Shown here: in pieces, positions 10,701 through 20,468 of the stretch
How positions within the stretch are numbered: position 1 is the stretch's first letter
Layout of the letters: each line of letters starts with the position of its first letter
Assembly: GCA_026545225.1 (NCBI GenBank)
Contig: CM048848.1
Location: 48,702,306-48,766,305 of the forward strand
Length of the DNA: 64,000 nucleotides
Direction: 5' to 3'
Source: Cornus controversa
Taxonomy: Eukaryota > Streptophyta > Magnoliopsida > Cornales > Cornaceae
Translations under genes and position numbers: made by a program
The notes under the pieces: model-generated
The model's database searches: none
What the model saw: only the letters and a program-made list of their open reading frames with translations
What the model was told of the DNA's origin: nothing

Positions 10701-13700
10701 CCCGCCAAGTGCCCTCGGTTGAACGACCAGGTCATAACTTTTTCAAAGAATGACGCCAAAAAAGTTCAGCAACCCCATGATGATGCCCTCGTCATCACAT
10801 TGATCATCGCCAACTTCACAATTAGGCGGGTGTTAATCGACAACAGTAGCTCCGCAGATATCCTCTTTGTAGATGCATTTGATCAGATGAAGATTGGAAG
10901 AAACAAACTCAAGACCACTCAGTCGCCAATCGTGGGCTTCTCCGGAGAGAAACTCCTTCCCTTGGGCACAATTGACCTCCCGGTTACAGCTGGTTCAAGT
11001 CCCAAACAAGTCACCAAGATGGTGACCTTCTCTGTGGTGGATTGCCCAACCACGTATAATGTCATTCTGGGAAGGGCCACATTGAATGCTATGAGAGCTG
11101 TGACCTCCACCTACCACCTCCTCGTTCGGTTCCCCACAAAATATGGTGTTGGGGAACTGAGAGGAGATCAGGTCACTGCCAGAGAATGTTATGCCACCTC
11201 CCTAAGAGAGAGGAAGATGACAGAAACCCTAAACATTGAGGGACAGGAGATGGAGGAAAAAGAAGAGGTCCGTCATGCAGAGCCCATGGAAGAATTAATT
11301 AAGGTCAACTTGAATGAACAAGGCACGGGGAAAAAAGTGAGCTTGGGATTGTCACTCTCACCTACCTCTCGGGAGGAGATGGTGCGATTCCTCAGAACGA
11401 ATGTGGATGTGTTCACATGGTCCCACGAGGACATGCCAGGGATCGATCCAACCATTGCCGTACATCGACTGAATATCGACCCCATTGCCAAGCCAGTGAG
11501 ACAAAAACGGAGAGTCTTTGCCCCAGAAAGAAACGCGGCAATTTCCGAGGAGGTAGAAAAGTTATTGAAGGCCAACTTTGTGCGGGAAACCAATTACCCG
11601 GAGTGGTTGGCAAATGTAGTGCTGGTTAAAAAATTTAATGGGAAGTGGCGCATGTGTGTCGACTTTACCGACCTAAACAAAGCCTGTCCGAAAGACAGCT
11701 TCCCCCTCCCCCGGATTGACATGCTCGTGGAAGGGACGGCAGGGTACGAACGGCTCAGCTTCATGGATGCCTACTCAGGGTATAATCAAATTCCGATGTG
11801 GCCGTCAGACCAGGAAAGGACATCCTGCATAACAGAAAGGGGATTGTACTGCTACACGGTAATGCCATTCGGTCTAAAGAATGCCGGCGCAACCTATCAA
11901 AGGCTCGTAAACAGAATGTTCAAGGAGCAAATTGGCAGAAATATGGAAGTGTATGTCGATGATATGCTTGTCAAAAGTCGAGAGGCTGCCAACCACTTGG
12001 TTGATTTACAAGAAGCATTTGATGTCCTTCGAAAGTCCAGAATGAAGCTCAATCTAAGTAAGTGTGCTTTTGGAGTATCTTCCGGAAAGTTCTTGGGCTA
12101 TCTAGTCAGCAAGAGGGGGATAGAGGCCAAACCACAGAAAATGCAAGCCATCCTGGATGCAAGATCGCCCAAGACCATTAAAGAAGTCCAAAAGCTGACA
12201 GGCAAAGTGGCAGCGCTAAGCCGATTGATTTCCCGCGCTACAGACAGGTGCCTCCCTTTCTTTCAAGTCCTCAAGCGGGCCTTTGAGTGGACTCCAGAAT
12301 GTGAGCAGGCCTTAAATGAGCTAAAACAGTACCTCAGTTCGCCCCCACTTCTGTCATGCGCGCGTGTAGGAGAGGAGTTGTACTTGTACTTGGTTGTCTC
12401 TCCTGCAGCAGTCAGTTCCGCGCTGATGCGGGAAGAAGGAGTGCAAAGGCCAGTTTATTATACCAGCAGGGTTCTCCGGGGGGCAGAAGAAAGGTATCCC
12501 TCCATAGAAAAATTGGCATTTGCCTTGGTCACTACGGCTAGGAAACTCAGGTCATATTTCCAAGCGCACACCATCGTAGTGCTAACCGATCAACCACTCC
12601 AGTAAGTCCTCTTCAAACCCGAAACCTCGGGGCGACTGGTGAAGTAGTCCATAGAGCTAGGAGAATTTGACATCCGATACAAGCCTAGGACAGCAATCAA
12701 AGGCCAAGTGCTGGCAGATTTCATAGCAGAATTTACATACCCTTGGGAAGATGAACAGGTTCAGCAGGAAGAAGCGGAAGATACAGTCCACCAAAAAAGG
12801 GAGGACCTAATGGACCCTGGGTGCACGTGGCAATTGTTTGTCGATGGGTCATCTAACACATAAGCCAGCGGAGTAGGGATACTAATTAGATCTCTAGCAG
12901 GAGAAACATTCAAATACGTCCTGCAATTTGGATTCAAGGTAACAAACAATGAAGCTGAATATGAAGCTTTAATTGCGGGGTTAAAGCTAGCTGATATCCT
13001 CAAGGTTAGACAACTGAAAGCTCATACCGACTCCCAGTTAATTGCCCGGCAAGTCAGTTTGGAATACGAGGCAAAGGGAGCAAGGATGAAATTTTACTTG
13101 CAAAGAGTACAAGAACTGGTTACCCGTTTCCAGAGGTTTTCAATCACGCAAATCCCCTGCAGTGAAAACTCCAATACTGATGCTCTCGCTCGGTTGGCTA
13201 CGGCGCAAGAGGCCGCCCAAGGGGGGGTGCTTGTAGAGCGCATGGACCACCCGAGTACAACAGTAGCAACGTCGTGTGAAGTAAACCAAGTCACACAGGG
13301 CATAGAATGGGCAGACCCAATAGTCAAATACATAAGCAATGGTGAATTACCGTCGGACAAAGTAGAAGCACACAGAACTAGGGTCAGGGCATCTAGGTAC
13401 ACCCTGATCGATGGAATCCTTTACAAAAGGGGAGTTTCCTTACCCTACCTACGATGCGTGTCAACAGAGGAAGCGCAGAGTCTTATGAGGGAAATTCATG
13501 AAGGGGAATGTGGAAACCATGCAGGAGGTAGGTCCTTGGCTCACAAGGCCATTAGGCAGGGGTACTACTAGCCTTCTATGCAGCAGGACGCAATGAACTT
13601 TGTCAAGAGGTGCGAAAAGTGTCAACGCTTCGCCAACGTCCCGAGACAGCCTCCGGAAGAGCTGACACCAATAATGGCCCCGTGGCCTTTTGCCCAATGG

Positions 13701-14510
13701 GGAATGGATTTTGTTGGCCCTCTACCCATGGGAAAGGGGCAGATGAAATTCGCAATTGTAGCGGTTGACTACTTCACTAAATGGGTGGAGGCCGAGCCCC
13801 TAGCTACAATAGGGGAGAGGAATGTCATCAGTTTCGTGTGAAAATCAATCATATGCAGGTTTGGTGTCCCAAAGGTCATAATTATGGATAACGCAAAGCA
13901 ATTTGAGAGCCGACGGTTCCAAGATTTTTGCACAGAGCATGGCATAAACCACCGGTACTCCTCACCAGGCCAATGGGCAGGCTGAGGTAGCCAACAGAAC
14001 TATATTTAAAATGATTAAGAAACGCCTGGATGACTCCAAAGGAGCATGGCCAGAGCTGCTACCAAGCATTCTGTGGGCCTACAGGACCACCGTCAGAGTC
14101 CCCACAGGAGAGACACCCTACTTCTTAGCTTTTAGAAGCGAGGCGGTTCTGCCTGTCGAAATGGGGACGGTGGCGAGCCATCGTGCCAAGCATTATGATC
14201 CAGTTCACAACGAGAGGGAACTAAGGGCCAGTGTCGATTTCATCGACGAGAAAAGGGAGCAGGCGCAGATACGAATGGCCGCGTATCAACAGGCTATGTC
14301 CCGGTATTACAACACTAGAGTCAAGCATAGGAGTTTTCAGCCTGGTGATCTAGTCTTGCAAGAAGTCACTCAAGCCACCAAACCTCACGGCACTGGAAAA
14401 CTGGCCCCTAATTGGAAGGGCCCGTATAAAGTGGTCAGGACTCAAAGGCTAGGCACTTACTGGCTGGAAACATTAGAAGGAAGGCAGCTGGCCCATCCTT
14501 GAAACGCCGA
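10700..14510 (+). pseudogene. pol region of the Tat element: PR, RT, RH, aRH, INT (fossil)
   Basis: Protease is near 10760-11130 (VLIDNSSSADILF, an aspartic-protease-like motif). Reverse transcriptase is near 11480-12010 (WRMCVDFTDLNKACPKDSFP, MPFGLKNAGATYQ and the catalytic YVDDM). RNase H is near 12270-12600. A second, archaeal-type RNase H is near 12820-13200 (NNEAEYEALIAGL). The integrase zinc finger and core are near 13440-14250 (CEKCQRFAN, WGMDFVGPLP), and its C-terminal part is near 14320-14500 (FQPGDLVL, WKGPYKV). The order and the duplicated RNase H are those of Tat elements. Broken. Confidence 0.9.
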
Positions 14511-14761
14511 GCATCTAAGGAAGTTCTATCAGTAAGGTTTTTCCCTGACTCGTACATTCTTTTTAGGTTCTAGCTTGCATTTGCTTTAAGCAAGCATCAT
14601 TGTAAAGGTTGGCTGTGCTGCCGGACTTTAAGTATCATTTTAGAGGTCAGTGCTAATGCCCAATACCTCGGGATAGGATTCCTGTCCAGATCTAGTTTAT
14701 CTTTTGTAAGTTTTTATTATGAAATAAAACGTGTTATGCCCTGAATACTGTTGCCGCAAAA

Positions 14762-15065
14762 CCTACGGGGACACACCTCTACGGAGGGCCTTTAAAGAAA
14801 AAGGTGGGGTTAATAAATTTTGAGAAAAGACAAAATCCTACGGGGGTAAAATCCTACGGGGACACACCTCTACGGAGGGCCTTTAAAGAAAAAGGCGGGG
14901 TTAATAAATCCCGAGAAAAGACAAAACCCTACGGGGGCAAAACCCTACAGGGACACACCTCTACGGAGGGCCTTTGAAGAAAAAGGCGGGGTTAATAAAT
15001 CCCAAGAAAAGACAAAACCCTACGGGGGCAGGACCCTACGAGGACACACCCCACGGAGGGTCTCT
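14762..15065 (+). repeat. 91 bp tandem repeat in the 3' spacer of the Tat element
   Basis: About 3.3 copies of a unit with cctacggggacacacctcta and cggagggcctttaaagaaaa. Successive cctac landmarks fall at 14762, 14853, 14944 and 15035, exactly 91 bp apart. Such short arrays after integrase are common in Tat elements. Confidence 0.88.
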
Positions 15066-15236
15066 TCAAGCAGAATGAATCAAAACTTCAAAGAATGTAG
15101 AAGTACCCTCTACACAACGACCCATGTTCAATAAAATATACGATCCTTCATTAGTTAAACAATGAAAAAAGGTACATGGAGCCTCTACAAAGAGGAACAT
15201 TACATAGATACCAAAAGAAAAAGACTCCAGCTCAAG

Positions 15237-15956
15237 GGTCGGGATCCCCAAGTTGCAGACCGGAGAAGTTAATGTCAGGCCATTGAACCTGCGCCACTTC
15301 GCGAAAATACTCAAACCCATCAATGTATGACTGGTTGAGGGCCCTATCAAAATCAGGCGACTCCTTGAAATTCTCTACGGCCAGTTCTTTCTCCTCCCGT
15401 TCATGGCTGAGCTGGGAGTTGAGGGTGTTTATTTCCTCGCTATGAGAAGCGCGAAGGGTCTCAAGCTGTGAGTTAAAGCTGGTGCATTCACTGGCAAAGG
15501 AAGCGCGTTCCTTGGCAAAGGCTGTTCTTTGCTTCCCCAGCTCCTCCTCTGCACATAGGAGACGGTTGGAGAGACCATGGGCAATCGTCAGGCCCTGTTA
15601 GATACACAAGGGAAACACACGGTTAAGAAGGAGAAATATTAGAATTTCACCCAAGCATGATAAGGAGGCCAGGGGCATACCTAAGCCATATTGGCCAGTA
15701 AATATCCGGTAGAGGAAACGGCATCGAGAGCGTCCACCTTTTCTAGATCAAGTAACGAGCCAGTATGGCCGACCGACAGGGTTAATAGCCCGGTGTGGCT
15801 AGTGGCCGGGGAGAACGATACATATGAGCTGCCTCCACCAAAAAGTTGAGTCACCGGCACCCCAAAGGCGCCTGGGTCGACCAGACTACCACCCGTGAAC
15901 AGAGGAGGATAAAGTATCACAAAGGGGTTGGGACCAGGAGTCGGAGTACTCATGGT
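15237..15956 (-). other. Antisense coding-like region of the Tat element (fossil)
   Basis: On the minus strand, opposite to gag-pol, a stretch starting MSTPTPGPNPF near 15953 is Pro/Gly/Ser-rich. A second stretch (about 15597-15237) reads as a charged, heptad-like coiled coil (CAEEELGKQRTAFAKERASF, LNSQLSHEREEKELAVENF). Antisense ORFs between pol and the 3' LTR are known in Tat-lineage elements. Family use of splicing here is possible. I do not know the protein's role. Confidence 0.55.
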
Positions 15957-16389
15957 GGCTGCGAGGGGAGAATTCCTAATAGAGGGAGGAGAGGATAAGC
16001 CCCCACCTGTAGGTGCACCGGTGCTCCTGAGAACAGGTTGGCATCATCTTTTTTGAGCAGGGGATGAGGATCCCGCGACACATTTCCCTTTCGCTAACAT
16101 GCGAATGTCTTGATCGGGCTTTCTCCGAGATCCTACACGATGTTTACGATAAAGTTTATATTTCTCAAATCCATAAAGAGAAGGGAATGAAGAGTGAGAA
16201 ATATAAAAGTATACCTCGCATATCCCCAAGCATGCGAGGGGGGTAACCTAGTGTACTCAATCCCGCGTCGGAGGTCAAGGCCACCGCATCCCTCATCCCA
16301 ACGGTCCTCAAGCACAAAAGACACTTTTTTGTAACGTTCACAAGCCAAATGGTCGCAAAGGGAGCCAACACAGAGCGTGGACGCACATG

Positions 16390-16705
16390 GCCAATTCGCC
16401 GGGCGTGGACGGGCCCACCTGGCGGGAGCCAGACCCGAGCAAAGCTAGAAGGCAACCTGGCCGGGCTCTACCGGGCCCACCTGGCCGGGCATGGCCTGGC
16501 CGAGCGCCGCCTGGCTCGCGCCTGGCCGGGCGCGTCCCGGCCGGCCTCGGCCGGACTCCGTCGGGTGCGGTCGGGCGCTACCCGGCCGGGCCCACCCGGT
16601 ACGTGCCACGCGCGGGAAAGAAAAAAGAAAAGAAAGAAAAGGAAAAAGAAAAGAAAGAAAAGAAAAAAGAAAAAAGAAAAGAAAAAAGGAAAAAAATGTT
16701 TATTT
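16390..16705 (+). repeat. GC-rich degenerate repeat followed by an A/G tract
   Basis: From about 16395 to 16615 the sequence is very GC- and CpG-rich, built of degenerate ggccgggc and gcccacctggc modules. It then switches abruptly to a ~90 bp pure purine tract of a/g (about 16614-16697). Reading frames through it are compositional artefacts. It is inside the Tat element, just before the 3' LTR. Confidence 0.75.
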
Positions 16706-16783
16706 GTATGTCAGACGAAGCCCAGTAAGCAGTCCAAAGTGTTCATAAGGCCCAGCAATTGACCCTCATGAACAGGGGGCATC

Positions 16784-17128
16784 TGATAGAGTAGTTGACT
16801 AGAAGTACGAAACGTGTAACGTGAAGGATAGGTTCAAAGTGACATGGATAGGAAGTCTATTTTAACCAGGACTTCTCTATCTCCAAGAGACACTCTTACT
16901 ATGACACGGTCTCACTTTACTGCTATAAAGACAGAGGCGATTTATATACCAGGTACGCGCTTAATACCCTCTGAGTTCCTCTATAGCTTTGAAACACCCT
17001 TCCGATTTCTGACTTGATCGTCGGAGCGTAGTCGGCCAGCACTGCGCCGGTGCCCTTTCGATTACCCTTCTCTTGTCTTTTTTACAGGTTGGTGTTTGAC
17101 CAGATCGGGGTGAATTTTTGCATCATCA
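16784..17128 (+). repeat. 3' LTR of the Tat element
   Basis: 345 bp copy of 8571-8915 ending GCATCATCA, followed by the target copy atact at 17129-17133. Its upstream edge carries the purine-rich caggggg expected of a polypurine tract. Confidence 0.93.
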
Positions 17129-18656
17129 ATACTAATGAAAATGTATTAAAATTGGAAGGACATATTTCTTGATGAAAAAATATGATTGTTTATTGTTAAA
17201 AAAGATTGAATTGCTATGATTGATTTTCAATGTTGTATCATTTTAAGAAGTGAACAACGGTCCTCTCTTTCTTAAATTAGTTATATTTCTTATTTATCTT
17301 TATATCGTTACATCTCCTCTTATAGTTATAAGAATTTGTAATTTTTACTGCCAAATTCTTTAGAAACTACAATTCTTACTTGTGTAAGAAATGAGACTGA
17401 TCAAACTTTTTGAATGATAAGACAATGCATTTAATGCATTCATATCTTATTTGTGTTCAAATTTCATTGACTCACCGTTAGACTTGTGCTAACTGTCCAT
17501 TCATGCGAACTATCCTTTGACAAAGTCTTCAAACACTATAGTCCTATTTGGATTGGCTTTTGAAAAGCGGCTTTTGGCTTTTTAAGCTCAAAAGCCGTTA
17601 GAGAGTGTTTGGATCGGTAAGGTTGAAGAGATTCGTAGTCCAAAAAGAGCGTTTAAAGAAAGTTGGTGGATACCAACTTCCTTATTTAGCTTGTACTTCT
17701 CTTTTTCTTCTGCGTAAAAGTTAAAGCAAAAGTTCTTTCTTGTCTACCTGGTGTAGGAAATGAGACTTGTCAAATTTATATTGATAACACTTAAAACTAT
17801 GGTGACCATAGAATATTTTTAATAATATTTTATTTTATATTAATCTATTTACTTACTATAATAATTTTCTATATATTTTTTTGAAATTTGTAATTAATTA
17901 GTACATAAAAATACTTTATGAATCTTAGTTCCTAATTAAATTAAAGAACATATTTTTTTAAAAAAATATTGAAAAATGACTTTATGGTCATCATAGTTTT
18001 ATTTTTGTTGACGACACTAATGAAAATATCTTAAAATTACAATGGCATATTTCTTGATGAAAAAATATGGCCGTTTATTGTACAAAAAAATTGAATTGTT
18101 GTGATTGATTTTCAATGTTGTATCATTTTATAGAAGTGAACAACAGTACTCTCTCTCTCTCTCATTCATTCTCTTTAAGTTAGTTATATCTCTTATTTAT
18201 CTTTGTATCATTAGTCATTAGACGCTATCACATCTCCTCTTATATTTATAAGAATTTGCAATTTTTACTGCCCGTAAGAAATGGGACTTATCAAACTTGT
18301 TGAATGATAAGACAATGCATTTAATACATTCATACCTTATTTGTGCTCAAATTTCATCGATCCACCATTAGACTTGTGCTAACTGCTAACAATCCATTCA
18401 TGTGAAGTACACTTTGACAAAGTCTTCAAAAACTATATATTAGATTTTTATTGTGCACCTGGTGTAGGAAATGAGACTTATCAAACTTGTTGAATGATAA
18501 GACAATGCTTGTAATGCATTTATACCTTATTGGTGCTCAAATTTAATCGACCCACCATTAGATTTGTGCTAACAGTCCATTCAAATTTCATCGACCCACC
18601 ATTAGACTTGTGCTCGTGAACTACACTTTGACAAAGTCTTCAAAAACTATATATTA

Positions 18657-18800
18657 GATTTTTCTTGTGTACCTAGTATAGGAAATGAGACTTGTCAAAT
18701 TTATACTGATAACACTTAAAACTACGGTGATTTTTCTTGTGTACCTAGTATAGGAAATGAGACTTGTCAAATTTATACTGATAACACTTAAAACTACGGT
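18657..18800 (+). repeat. Exact 72 bp tandem duplication
   Basis: 18657-18728 and 18729-18800 appear identical (gatttttcttgtgtaccta ... ctacggt). The perfect match amid diverged flank repeats indicates a very recent slippage or unequal-exchange event. Confidence 0.9.
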
Positions 18801-18924
18801 GACCATAGAATATTTTTAATAATATTTTATTTTATATTAATCTATTTACTTATTATAATCATTGTCTATATATTTTTTAGAAATTTGTAATTAATTAGTA
18901 CATAAAAAGATTGAATTTATATTC

Positions 18925-19080
18925 CGTTCCTTATTAACGAACAATAGACGGCAATATCAGCAAGGGGAATATGCAATTTTTTCAAAAACCTCATAATTTT
19001 GTGTAAAGTTAATACTTCAGAGGGTATTCTGCAAAAAATTAGTCTAAGAGAGTTTTTTCAATTTTTACTTTAATTTGTAA
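18925..19080 (+). repeat. Dispersed ~150 bp repeat, copy 1
   Basis: Contains attaacgaacaatagacggc and gggtattctgcaaaa, ending near caatttttactttaattt. A diverged direct copy lies at about 22410-22560 in the last intron of the sucrose transporter. Probably a remnant of an unclassified transposable element. Confidence 0.65.
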
Positions 19081-19143
19081 TTAATTAGTTAATAGTTCAA
19101 TTTTTACTTTAATTAGTTTAAGAGAGTTTTTTTCAAAATTAGT

Positions 19144-19636
19144 CTGAAAGCTTTGTGAGATTCTGAACAAACAATTTTAGATTTGAGTTGCCAAGTTCTA
19201 AAGGGTAGTTCCAAGACAAATCCAGATAAACTAACCTTGCCAAGCGCGAAATTCCAATAGGAATTTCCCGTTGCGAGGAGTTGAAATCATTATAAGCACG
19301 ATTCAAACCTTGAAGATGTTGAAGACCGAAGAGAGTACTTGATTTGTTAATGATTCCTCCATAGATTGATTCAGAGCTCAAGTCCAGACCAACAACATAA
19401 CCATAACCCGTATCATCATCGCACGTTACACCACTCCACTCGCAACAATCCGTGTTATGATTCCAGAGCACCAGCTTGGTTGAATATGAATAGTCGAAAA
19501 TGAGACTGTTCTTTAACTGGAGCAACAAACTTTTCTGATGCTCTAAACATTGGCTCTCAACTGGAATACAGAAGAAGATTGAGACTACTGTGGTTGTGGT
19601 GATCAAGAAAAGCCATGGCAAGACTTAATCCCTCAT
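19144..19636 (-). pseudogene. Truncated RLP paralogue (N-terminal fragment)
   Basis: Closely related to the first ~200 codons of the RLP at 247-3252: the same signal peptide region, the same LEHQKS...LLQLK segment, and the CCEWSGVTC cap. Against that copy it has three defects. The original ATG (19634-19636) runs ATG-AGG-GAT-TAA, so it stops after three codons. About 24 residues are missing around FNSSQREIPIGISRL, which removes one LRR. Homology ends near 19144, where the frame runs into unrelated AT-rich DNA. The upstream ~150 bp (to about 19800) is also shared, including gttgactccaag. It is a tandem or segmental duplicate of the RLP, now non-functional. Confidence 0.88.
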
Positions 19637-20183
19637 TTTTTTAGGCAAGTGAAGTTGAAGTGAAGAGCTATTGTTACGGGTGGTTGCTTTAACTTTAAGA
19701 TAGAGCTGGGGTTGACTCCAAGTCTTCATATATAAAACAATAACTTGACTCCAAGTTTTTTTTTTCTTAGGTTAGAACTTGACTCCAAGTCTTTGGAGAA
19801 CTGCACTGTCGATAATCATGTGTAAGAAATGAGACATGTCAAATTGATAGTAATAAATCACTTATTGTCAGTTTAGATCTATCTACAATCATTTTCTAAG
19901 ACTCCATCTAGACAAAATACTAGGTAATGCAACATCTCATCTCATCAAAGAAAAGATCATAGCAAGAATCAAGACATTCGAAACAAATGTCTTATTTAAT
20001 ATTACAAGCTTCTCATCACTCTAAAGACTGAAGGAAACATGTCAAATTACGCTCAATTACGTACATTTCTATACTTAAGGAAACATGTCAACAATAAGGT
20101 CCGTGAGGAAAGTTATGAGGATCCGACCTCAGGATCCTCTCAAAGAATAAGAATGATAGAGCAAGGACTTCAACTATCGCATC

Positions 20184-20228
<45 letters not shown>

Positions 20229-20230
20229 TC
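19637..20230. other. Intergenic region and probable 3' end of the sucrose transporter transcript
   Basis: 19637-19830 is shared with the RLP upstream region. 19831-20185 is unremarkable AT-rich sequence. An (AT)n microsatellite occupies about 20186-20226. The 3' UTR of the minus-strand sucrose transporter probably ends near it. Confidence 0.4.
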
Positions 20231-20468
20231 TTAGTATATATAGCTTTTACAATTTACATTCAACGTAGGACAGATCCCAAGAACTGGGAAAATGAATGAA
20301 TCTGAATATGAAGTGTAAAACTCTCGTATGATAACAAATATACTCTGCATATGCCTAGAACCGGAACCATTTTTTCTGGGAAGTTATCACTTGGTTCCGT
20401 CCGTTGGTTGCTGGCCGGGGATCGTATAGAATGGAAGTGGGTCATTGCCTCATTGAGAGAAGGTGAAG

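Larger units (their letters stand above)
8571..17128 (+). mobile_element. Ty3/gypsy LTR retrotransposon, Tat lineage (fossil)
   Basis: An 8,558 bp element with two 345 bp LTRs (8571-8915 and 16784-17128), both TG...CA, and a perfect 5 bp target duplication atact (8566-8570 and 17129-17133). A primer-binding site of the form ttagcaccgtctgtgggaat follows the left LTR, and a purine-rich caggggg lies before the right LTR. The domain order is gag, protease, reverse transcriptase, RNase H, a second archaeal-type RNase H, then integrase. The additional RNase H marks the Tat (OTA, non-chromovirus) lineage. A ~2.2 kb 3' spacer carries an antisense coding-like region. By eye I count 8 LTR differences out of 345 (about 2.3%), all transitions. 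This suggests an insertion roughly 1-2 million years old, depending on the rate assumed. The coding part is broken, with about five breaks. Confidence 0.93.
17134..19143. repeat. RLP-flank repeats, several diverged direct copies
   Basis: Non-coding AT-rich host DNA. The phrases actttgacaaagtcttcaaa, ggaaatgagacttgtcaaat and gataacacttaaaactaygg recur around 17517, 17750, 18412, 18470, 18626, 18680 and 18750. They match copy A at 8231-8570. A short stretch at about 17540-17620, with ctatttggattggctttt and gtgtttggatcgg, looks like a decayed MITE end. The repeats tie together the upstream regions of the complete and the truncated RLP copies. Confidence 0.65.

Noticed and set aside
16349-16762. 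Three overlapping plus-strand frames rich in G/A/P/R then K/E
   Set aside because: Products of the GC-rich repeat and the a/g tract; low complexity, with no domain.
19139-19621. Truncated RLP as a functional short protein
   Set aside because: The open frame begins at a TTG codon; the original ATG is followed by a stop at codon 4 and no other in-frame ATG is suitable.
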